64,000 nt of DNA from Acholoe squamosa. Its lineage: Eukaryota > Annelida > Polychaeta > Phyllodocida > Polynoidae. This document shows, piece by piece, positions 57,801-64,000 of this stretch (positions are counted from its first letter, which is position 1; each line of letters begins with the position of its first letter). The stretch spans positions 2,153,181 to 2,217,180 of the forward strand of contig OX439035.1 of the NCBI GenBank assembly GCA_949317995.1. The letters are read 5' to 3'. Under the pieces are notes generated by a model, which ran no database searches, was not told where the DNA came from, and worked only from the letters and a program-made list of their open reading frames with translations. Position numbers and translations under genes: made by a program.

Positions 57801-60800
57801 CAATATGGTGTTTTATTAGTTATACGATACAATAACCCTTCATAGGCAACATGGTGGTTTATTTACCATGCCTTACCACAACCCTTTACAGGCAACATTA
57901 TATTCTATCGATTATACCATACAATAACCCTTTGTAAGCAACATGATTATAATTTGTAATTTATTGATTATAGAGATGTACATACAATAACCCTCTATAA
58001 GCAACATGATGTTTTATTAAACACACCATACAAATACCCTTTATGGGCAACATGATTGTTTATTAGATTCACCTTACAATTACCCTCTACAGGCAACATG
58101 ATGTTTTATTCCTTTTGTCATATCATAACCCCTTACAGGCAACATGGTCTTCTATTGGTTATACCATACAATAACCCTTCATATGCAACATGATGGTTTA
58201 TTAGATTCATCTTGTAATAACCATATAAGATTCCAGTGAGTGAGTAATAGATGTCTAATGCCATTTCAACAGCTAAGGTCATATTCATGGTGAGAACAAC
58301 ATTACACATTTTCACAGAGGGATGTGTCAGTGCCTGCACATATGTGCACCACACACATCCTGAGGGGATAGGAAAGATGAGAAGTAGACCCTTTTAAGTG
58401 GGCTAGGGAAGCCCGACCCCTACAGGAAACATGATGATTTATTGGTTATAACATACAATAACCCTTTAGAGGCAGCATGCTGTTTTTATCAGTTTCATAA
58501 TAAAATAACCCTCTACAGGCAACATGATGTTTTATCAATCACAGCACACAATAACACTCTGCATGCAACACTATGTATTGTCGGCCGTATTGTCAGTTAA
58601 ACAAACCTTTATATACAAAGACAGCCTGATGTTTCATTAATCAAACTAAACAAACCTTTACAGACAACATGGTGTTTTATTAGTTATACCATACAATAAC
58701 CCTTCATAGGCAACATTATATTCTATTGATTATACCATACAATTATCCTTTATAAACAACATGATGTTTTATTAAACACACCATAGAATAACCCCCTTTA
58801 TGGGCAACATGATGGTTTATAAGATTCATCTTAGAATGACCCTGTACAGGCAACATGATGTTTTATTCGTTTTGTCATATCATAACCCCTTACAGGCAAC
58901 ATGGTCTTCTATTGGTTATACCATACAATAACCCTTCATATGCAACATGATGGTTTATTAGATTCATCTTAAAATGACCCTGTACAGGCAACATGATGTT
59001 TTATTTGTTATGCAATATTATAAACCCTTACAGGCAACATGGTAGTCTATTGATTATACCATACAATAGCCCATTACAGGCAACATGATGGGTCATTGGT
59101 TATACCCTACAATGACCCTGTACAGGCAGCATGGTGTTTTATTAGCTTTGCCATTCAATGATCTTTTACAGGCAATATGATGATTTATTGGACCTCAATA
59201 GACAGTATAATGTAGGAAAGTGAGCTGGGGGGGGGGGGCTGAGCTATGGGAAGCTCTGATTTGTTTTATAGAAAACAAAAGCTTTGTATATCACCTCCCT
59301 CATTTTCCAATATGGTGTATAAATACTTGGAGTCAGTGATTACTAAATATACTTTGTCACTATAACATCACTTAGTATGATAATTTTGTATAGACTATAG
59401 TTCTTTGAACATAGAAGCCACTATAACATAGGGCTTTGCCCTAACCTTAAACATTTTGTGAAGGAGTAAAGTGTTTATACAAAGTAGCAATGTGTTCCTA
59501 CTTAAGGTACCTGTTATAAGTATTTCTAATGCTGTGTTCCTACTTAAGGTACCTGTTGTCAGTATTTCTAATGCTGTGTTCCTACTTCAGGTACCTGTTA
59601 TAAGTATTTCTAATGCTGTGTTCCTACTTAAGGTACCTGTTATAAGTATTTCTAATGCTGTGTTCCTACTTAAGGTACCTGTTGTCAGTATTTCTAATGC
59701 TGTGTTCCTACTTCAGGTACCTGTTATAAGTATTTCTAATGCTGTGTTCCTACTTAAGGTACCTGTTGTCAGTATTTCTAATGCTGTGTTCCTACTTCAG
59801 GCACCTGTTATCAGTATTTCTTATGCTGTGTTCCTACTTCAGGTACCTGTTATCAGTATTTCTAATGCTGTGTTCCTACTTAAGGTACCTGTTATCAGTA
59901 TTTCTAATCCTGTGTTCCTACTTAAGGTACCTGTTATCAGTATTTCTAATGCTGTGTTCCTACTTAAGGTACCTGTTATAAGTATTTCTAATCCTGTGTT
60001 CCTACTTTAGGTACCTCCATGCATACGAGGACTTTTACCGTAAGTTGGGCAGCACCATGGGTAACCGTCCGGGGCGTACACGACACTCGTCCGGCCGCAG
60101 TCTGCTGTCATTCAGAGAGCGAGAGGGAGGCCAGCCCAAGTCTCCACGTGCCGAGAAGAAAAAGGAAGATAAGATAGAGGAAGAGAAAGAAGAGGAGAAA
60201 ACTGGGGACGACAAGAAGGAAGATGACAAGGTAGTGTAGAAAGTAACACTTAGAGTAAAAGTATTTTTCACCTTAAACTTTAAGGGCCACTGATACAGGA
60301 GAGCATCGTGCCCATCGGTCGGCATGATGCACCAATGAAGTGCTGCCAAGACTGCTCGTCAGCACTTCATTGGAGCATCATGCCAACCCTCCGAGAGTTT
60401 GTGTATCAACCCCATAGGGTCTGCCTTATGCATGAATATAGCCCGTGTCAGAACTGCACTCCTGCATCATTACGACCAATTGGTATGATACATTAATACA
60501 TCATAAGGCACATTTGTAGTTATGAACCCTGGTGTGTCTACTTACCATTGCTACATTCTAGATTGACAAACATAATTGCATTTACTTCAGACCAAAGTAA
60601 AGGAGCCAGAGAAGAAGGAATCAGACGTTAAGACGAAGAAGGCAGAAGAACGTAAATCTGCAGTGAAAGAAGAGTTGGATGTTGACGTCGACAGTCCAAG
60701 AAAAAGACGCAGCCGAAATACACCAGGTGAGAAGAAACCTGAGGATAAGGGAGAGGAGAAGGTGAACAAACGAGTAACACGGGAGGATGCTGCGAAGATG

Positions 60801-62857
60801 AAGGATGAGACCAAGGTCAAAGAGGAGGGTGAAAGATCACGGCGTAGTACAAGTAAGAAGGTGGAGGAGGCGGAGGATAAGGAAGATGCAGCTGCACAGA
60901 AAAGGCGCAGTGGGGTGAGTCTAAATCCTACTGTCATAAACACTGTGTGGTGCACCCAGTCATAACCCATACCCCGAGTTCATAAACACCCTGGTCTATG
61001 TGGTGCACCTAGTCATAACCCACACCCTGAGTTCATAAACACCCTGGTCTATGTGGTGCACACAGTCATAACCCACACCCTGAGTTCATAAACACCCTGG
61101 TCTATGTGGTGCACACAGTCATAACCCACACCCTGAGTTCATAAACACCCTGGTCTATGTGGTGCACACAGTCATAACCCATACCCCGAGTTCATAAACA
61201 CCCTGGTCTGTGTGGTGCACACAGTCATAACCCACACCCTGAGTTCATAAACACCCTGGTCTATGTGGTGCACACAGTCATAACCCACACCCTGAGTTCA
61301 TAAACACCCTGGTCTATGTGGTGCACACAGTCATAACCCACACCCTGAGTTCATAAACACCCTGGTCTATGTGGTGCACACAGTCATAACCCACACCCTG
61401 AGTTCATAAACACCCTGGTCTATGTGGTGCACCTAGTCATAACTCACACCCTGAGTTCATAAACACCCTGGTCTATGTGGTGCACCTAGTCATAACCCAC
61501 ACCCTGAGTTCATAAACACCCTGGTCTATGTGGTGCACGTAGTCATAACCCACACCCTGAGTTCATAAATACCCTGGTCTATGTGGTGCACCTAGTCATA
61601 ACCCACACCCTGAGTTCATAAACACCCTGGTCTGTGTGGTGCACCCAGTCATAACCCACACCCTGAGTTCATAAACACCCTGGTCTATGTGGTGCACCTA
61701 GTCATAACCCACACCCTGAGTTCATAAATACCCTGGTCTGTGTGGTGCACCTAGTCATAACCCACACCCCGAGTTCATAAACACCCTGGTCTATGTGGTG
61801 CACCTAGTCATAACCCACACCCCGAGTTCATAAACACCCTGGTCTATGTGGTGCACCTAGTCATAACCCACACCCCAAGTTCATAAACACCCTGGTCTAT
61901 GTGGTGCACCTAGTCATAACCCATACCCCGAGTTCATAAACACCCTGGTCTATGTGGTGCACCTAGTCATAACCCACACCCCGAGTTCATAAACACCCTG
62001 GTCTATGTGGTGCACCTAGTCATAACTCACACCCTGAGTTCATAAACACCCTGGTCTATGTGGTGCACACAGTCATAACCCACACCCTGAGTTCATAAAC
62101 ACCCTGGTCTATGTGCTGCACCTAGTCATAACCCACACCCTGAGTTCATAAACACCCTGATCTATGTGGTGCACGCAGTCATAACCCACACCCTGAGTTC
62201 ATAAACACCCTGGTCTATGTGGTTACTTGGAAAGATTCTATATAAAGCTGCTATATAAGGCCTCTGATCCATGTATGTGGCTAAAATATGTAGGAGTTTA
62301 TGTACTGTAAAACTTTTATCACTCGTTGTTGGGATGGTTAGTTTCTATTTAAACAAGGAAACGACAATTTAGATATGCCTAAATGTTCCCAATATCAGCT
62401 TAAAGATTTCCACAGAATTAGTCCAAAACTCACGTAAATAAGGTAGAGAAGGACTTTTGGGATTGCTTCCTTCGATTGAATGTTTTGAACGGCCAAAGAA
62501 AAGTTTTATAAAGACTACAGGCACGTCTCAATATACCGGTCTTCAAAAAGTCGGCTGATTCACTAACCAGCCACTAATCTCTGTGAACAGATTAAATTAT
62601 AACCATTAAATTCTGATTCAAAGAACCAGTCGATTCAGGAACCAGTCGATTTTTATCTGAAACGGAGGTGGTCAGTTAAGTGAGACACGACTGTAATTGG
62701 ATCCAAAAGGATATGCTTTATGACACATTTCCTCACCGACTCATGTCTTGTTTCAGCCACCACGTAAGAAAGGAGGCAAGACTGAGGAGAAGGAGGATGT
62801 GAAAAAGAAGGAGGAGACTGTGAGTGATGGGGGACCTGACGACGACTCAGACGACGG
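45872..62857 (+). CDS. ARID4: ARID4A/ARID4B (RBBP1-type) chromatin protein, 5' part, 13 coding exons
   Basis: Vertebrate ARID4A/B bind RB and sit in Sin3-HDAC complexes (family knowledge). The thirteen exons total 1775 nt with consistent phases. Residues 1-118 form the N-terminal Tudor-like region ([38 protein letters not shown]), followed by [20 protein letters not shown]1NT spans roughly residues 165-265. ARID spans roughly 295-390 ([37 protein letters not shown]). After that comes a K/E-rich tail. The gene leaves the window: the chromobarrel domain and stop are not present after 62857. One gene where vertebrates have two (A and B) fits a lineage that predates that duplication. Introns 9, 10 and 12 are filled with minisatellites. 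Confidence 0.96.
45875..47913. other. ARID4 intron 1
   Basis: Mostly unique. 47128-47300 holds a tandem duplication (CTGTCTAGTAGCTATCGGAC twice, GGTTGGCTGGTGAGCTAG twice). 47793-47852 is a ghost of exon 2. No alternative coding exon supported. Confidence 0.6.
47785..47852 (+). pseudogene. Ghost copy of ARID4 exon 2 with acceptor
   Basis: After TTTCCAG and a G run, the sequence repeats exon 2 (GAGGAGCCGCTGGTACTAC, TCAGTGCCAAGTA) with several changes, turning the conserved YRGAF into YCNAF and then losing similarity. It lies about 120 bp before the true exon. Confidence 0.82.
47914..48024 (+). CDS. ARID4: ARID4 coding exon 2
   Basis: Residues 2-38: [18 protein letters not shown], first Tudor-like strand set. 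Acceptor cag, donor gtatgt, phase 0. A decayed copy of its first 60 or so bases sits about 120 bp upstream. Confidence 0.97.
48025..48560. other. ARID4 intron 2 with MITE fragment
   Basis: 48380-48540 holds piggyBac-like hairpin modules (GAATGCAGCCCTGGTGAG, TTACTCACCAGCGGTG). The rest is unique. Confidence 0.55.
48561..48626 (+). CDS. ARID4: ARID4 coding exon 3
   Basis: Residues 39-60: [19 protein letters not shown]. Acceptor tag, donor gtaacg, phase 0 both sides, 66 nt. Confidence 0.94.
48627..49080. other. ARID4 intron 3, nothing recognised
   Basis: A/T-rich, no repeat or reading frame supported. Confidence 0.55.
49081..49174 (+). CDS. ARID4: ARID4 coding exon 4
   Basis: Residues 61-92: [20 protein letters not shown] and [10 protein letters not shown]. 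Acceptor cag, donor gtatgc, ends in phase 1. Confidence 0.96.
49175..49648. other. ARID4 intron 4, nothing recognised
   Basis: A/T-rich intron; reading frames running in from exon 4 stop early and show no similarity. Confidence 0.55.
49649..49728 (+). CDS. ARID4: ARID4 coding exon 5
   Basis: Residues 92-118: [20 protein letters not shown], a hallmark of the ARID4 Tudor-like region. Acceptor cag, donor gtaagt, ends in phase 0. Confidence 0.98.
49958..50286 (+). CDS. ARID4: ARID4 coding exon 6
   Basis: Residues 119-228: [17 protein letters not shown], a basic then serine-rich acidic linker, and the first part of RBB1NT ([27 protein letters not shown]). Acceptor cag, donor gtaagt after AT, phase 2. 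Reading on without splicing meets TAA at once. Confidence 0.97.
50351..50694. mobile_element. hAT-like MITE in ARID4 intron 6
   Basis: CAGGGTTCTCCACA and GTGAGGAGAACCCTG inverted ends, 344 bp, with ATACC on both sides as a probable duplication; internal AATCACACCG motifs near both ends. Confidence 0.7.
50783..50966 (+). CDS. ARID4: ARID4 coding exon 7
   Basis: Residues 228-289: [11 protein letters not shown] completes RBB1NT, then an acidic tail DSEDEEESD ahead of the ARID. Acceptor cag, donor gtgagt, phase 0. Confidence 0.96.
50967..51282. other. ARID4 intron 7, nothing recognised
   Basis: Unique sequence with a short G run at about 51100; no gene or mobile element supported. Confidence 0.5.
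51283..51355 (+). CDS. ARID4: ARID4 coding exon 8
   Basis: Residues 290-314: [12 protein letters not shown] is the first ARID helix. Acceptor tag, donor gtgagt, ends in phase 1. Confidence 0.97.
51385..51560. mobile_element. piggyBac-like MITE fragment in ARID4 intron 8
   Basis: CATGAATGCAGCCCTGGTGAG, AGTATCATGCTGACCC and GATGCCCCAATGAAG are family modules; both ends are lost. It covers most of the intron up to the exon 9 acceptor. Confidence 0.58.
51603..51697 (+). CDS. ARID4: ARID4 coding exon 9
   Basis: Residues 314-345: [20 protein letters not shown] and [10 protein letters not shown], core ARID. Acceptor cag, donor gtatcg, phase 0. Its donor region looks like the ancestor of the array in intron 9. 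Confidence 0.98.
51795..51971. mobile_element. hAT-like MITE, CAGGGATGTAAGT ends, copy 2
   Basis: 177 bp with ends CAGGGATGTAAGT and ACTTAGATCCCTG and 6-bp duplication TATAAC. It splits a duplicated piece of the exon 9 donor region (CTGGTCCTGAAC..GGCTATAAC, then TATAACAGTAACG). Confidence 0.77.
51972..55640. repeat. 77-80 bp satellite founded on the ARID4 exon 9 donor region
   Basis: About 46 units containing CGATATAACAAAGTAACG, CACTATTTGTCTCACTTG and CCCTGTAAGAGCAATG. The first part aligns with the exon 9 end and donor (GGATATAACAAGGTATCG, CACTATC). Identical blocks recur 476 bp apart (53370 and 53846), a six-unit higher-order repeat. The founder link is by alignment at roughly three quarters identity by eye. 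Confidence 0.9.
56149..56243 (+). CDS. ARID4: ARID4 coding exon 10
   Basis: Residues 346-377: [17 protein letters not shown] and [11 protein letters not shown], later ARID helices. Acceptor cag, donor gtaagt, ends in phase 2. Confidence 0.97.
56261..56731. mobile_element. hAT-like element, CAGAGATGTAAGT ends
   Basis: Ends CAGAGATGTAAGT and ACTTACATCTCTG, 471 bp, 6-bp duplication TAATCA. The internal reading frame has no recognisable domain. It sits 17 bp after the exon 10 donor. Confidence 0.7.
56732..57690. other. ARID4 intron 10, middle part
   Basis: Unique-looking sequence; 57600-57630 has a trace of the piggyBac-like hairpin (GATGCATGAGTGCA). No gene. Confidence 0.5.
57690..59185. repeat. 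Degenerate 50-60 bp minisatellite in ARID4 intron 10
   Basis: About 25 diverged units with ATAACCCTTTACAGGCAAC and ATGATGTTTTATT. A larger block recurs: 57703-58200 resembles 58557-58960 in order of units, about 850 bp apart. A SINE-like copy interrupts it. Confidence 0.88.
58236..58414. mobile_element. SINE-like repeat, full copy 2
   Basis: Begins GTGAGTGAGTAATAG and ends GGGCTAGGGAAGCCC like the copy at 44688. The flanking duplication is not clear because it landed in a repeat array. Confidence 0.82.
59489..60010. repeat. 42-bp satellite founded on the ARID4 exon 11 acceptor
   Basis: About twelve units, each with TGTTCCTACTTMAG followed by GTACCT: polypyrimidine tract, AG and first bases of exon 11, then ATAAGTATTTCTAATGC. 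The last unit ends in the true acceptor TTTAG at 60010. Length is a multiple of three, creating a long false reading frame. Confidence 0.95.
60011..60230 (+). CDS. ARID4: ARID4 coding exon 11
   Basis: Residues 377-450: [11 protein letters not shown] closes the ARID; then a basic, serine-rich stretch and a K/E-rich segment. Acceptor tag at the end of a 42-bp array of acceptor copies; donor gtagtg, phase 0. Confidence 0.95.
60275..60512. mobile_element. piggyBac-like MITE in ARID4 intron 11
   Basis: CTTTAAGGGCCACTGATAC on the left, then the pair GGCATGATGCACCAATG / CATTGGAGCATCATGCC, and GATACATTAATACATCA on the right. TTAA ends not intact. Confidence 0.75.
60591..60914 (+). CDS. ARID4: ARID4 coding exon 12
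   Basis: Residues 451-558: low-complexity K/E/D-rich tail with [13 protein letters not shown], like the charged linker of vertebrate ARID4. Acceptor cag, donor gtgagt, phase 0, 324 nt. Confidence 0.92.
60930..62225. repeat. 53-bp satellite in ARID4 intron 12
   Basis: About 24 units with GAGTTCATAAACACCCTGG and GTGGTGCACCTAGTC. The first, shorter unit begins about 20 bp after the exon 12 donor; whether the donor itself belonged to the founder unit is unclear. Confidence 0.93.
62757..62857 (+). CDS. ARID4: ARID4 coding exon 13 (last one visible)
   Basis: Residues 559-592: [20 protein letters not shown] then [12 protein letters not shown]. Acceptor cag, donor gtgcgt, phase 2. I could not find the next exon before the window ends. 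Confidence 0.87.
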
Positions 62858-64000
62858 GTGCGTACATAATCATGTGTCATATATAACTTCAGTTCTGCTT
62901 TTTTGGTTGAATTATTCATGGCTCTTTTGTTTTTCCAAAGACTACTTAGGGGTAGACACTAACGCTGGCCCGGAAGCTAATGGCCTGTAGTTTTGGTTGT
63001 GGGCCCATAGTTTTCTCAAGAATTGCCTTCCTGTGTGCCCGGGATGGCCCACAGGATTTGAGAGAGAGAGCTCTATCAAACTTGACTTATCTGAATATAG
63101 GCATGTTATTTACCATTGGAAAGATAAAATCGGTAAGAATGTGGTCATTCTGACTAAGTTATAGTGTGGATTAATGAAAGATACCTATAATCTTCTCTTT
63201 AAAACAAAGTAAATTAGTTGCTCTGGGCCCGCAGATTTAGCTCCGGGCCCACAAATCTCTTAATTTACGGGCCCGGGTGGCCAGTGGCCAAAAAAGGTAG
63301 TGTCTACCCCTGCTACCTATTTTTGGCTCAGGGTACCTCCTGAGTCTATACCGCCGGGTAGGCAGTGGCAATTCCCAAAAAAAGTCATACATTTCAAATC
63401 TCAATTTTCATCTAGAATTTCCAAATAAAGTGTCAAGAAACAGAAGCAGATGGGTGAAAAAAATGATATTGTATCCACCTGACACCAAAAAAAGAAAAGA
63501 AAAAATGGAAGCAGAACCATCATTATACCTTTTAAAAAATGGTTTCAGGTGTCAATTTGCTGTGGGGGATTTTCCCATAGGGCCTAGTACGAAAGTGGAA
63601 GGAAAATCCATGATTTTCTATATGAAGCCTAACCCAGCTCACCAAAAAGTATCTTATTGTGAGACGTTTTCCACTTCCTGTTCAGTCCATATAAGGTTAA
63701 AGAGGAAAACCACATAGTTTACCCTGAGCCTTATGTGCTTAAATGCACATCCTCCATTAGTTATTGCTTTGTCATGGTACATATGATGTCTACTAGACAT
63801 ATGAAAAGTTTAGTTAAGGTATTGCTGGTCAATTTTCCAATATCTAAGAAAATGATGAAAAATGGCGGTTTCTCCCATAAGCGGCAAGAGTTAAGGATTC
63901 CCCATCTTAAGATGTCAATAAATCTGAAACTAGCACAATGAACCATGGTTTTTATCGCTTCATCTAGTTCATAATATATAAAACTTGAATGATCCCAAGC
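62858..64000. other. ARID4 intron 13, start; no further exon seen
   Basis: I searched for acidic or chromobarrel coding sequence behind an AG and found none. The frame at 63430-63717 has no recognisable domain. The gene most likely continues beyond the window. Confidence 0.55.

Noticed and set aside
59471-60010. 179-residue open frame with repeated [14 protein letters not shown]
   Set aside because: It is the read-through of a 42-bp minisatellite whose period is a multiple of three; it lies in an ARID4 intron and has no start, domain or codon signal of a gene.
63430-63717. 95-residue frame as a further ARID4 exon
   Set aside because: No chromobarrel or acidic ARID4 signature, no good acceptor with the right phase, and it includes apparently non-coding A-rich sequence.

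Overview
The window is genomic DNA from an intron-rich invertebrate animal: multi-exon genes with GT-AG introns, spliced products that align closely with vertebrate proteins, and very dense DNA transposons and intronic minisatellites. My best guess is a cephalochordate (amphioxus-like) genome, from the single ARID4-type gene and the intronic minisatellites touching exon borders. This is inference; the sequence does not prove the species.

Layout. (1) 208-34344, minus strand: a complete COG2 gene (conserved oligomeric Golgi complex subunit 2). I resolved 18 coding exons, phase-consistent throughout, totalling 2160 nt (719 residues plus stop). (2) 38303-40586, minus strand: a two-exon C2H2 zinc-finger gene (468 residues), with an acidic N-terminal exon and an exon of six fingers built as two copies of a three-finger module. 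(3) 45872 to beyond the right edge, plus strand: the 5' part of an ARID4A/ARID4B (RBBP1-type) gene. Thirteen coding exons (about 591 residues) cover the N-terminal Tudor-like region, RBB1NT, ARID and a long charged tail; the chromobarrel end is outside the window. COG2 acts in Golgi tethering and ARID4 in chromatin, so no shared pathway is implied. The zinc-finger gene and ARID4 diverge from a transposon-rich 5.3-kb interval.

Non-coding DNA holds a piggyBac-like MITE family (TTAA target, CCCTTTAAGG ends, several internal hairpins), Harbinger-like elements (TWA duplications, GGGAG ends), TA-flanked elements with CCGTAA ends (three copies of exactly 237 bp), small hAT-like elements, a decayed Ty3/gypsy integrase, a LINE 3' end, a 185-bp SINE-like repeat, and about ten minisatellite arrays totalling more than 20 kb.

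The most striking pattern is that at least seven tandem arrays or ghost duplications start on an exon-intron border and carry a copy of the splice site with neighbouring exon bases: COG2 exons 5, 7, 10 and 15, and ARID4 exons 2, 9 and 11. A second pattern is satellite birth from the piggyBac-like MITE: three arrays, including one of about 8 kb, are amplified pieces of it. A 5.4-kb Harbinger-like insertion in COG2 intron 1 also has a recognisable empty-site paralogue at about 890-1000.
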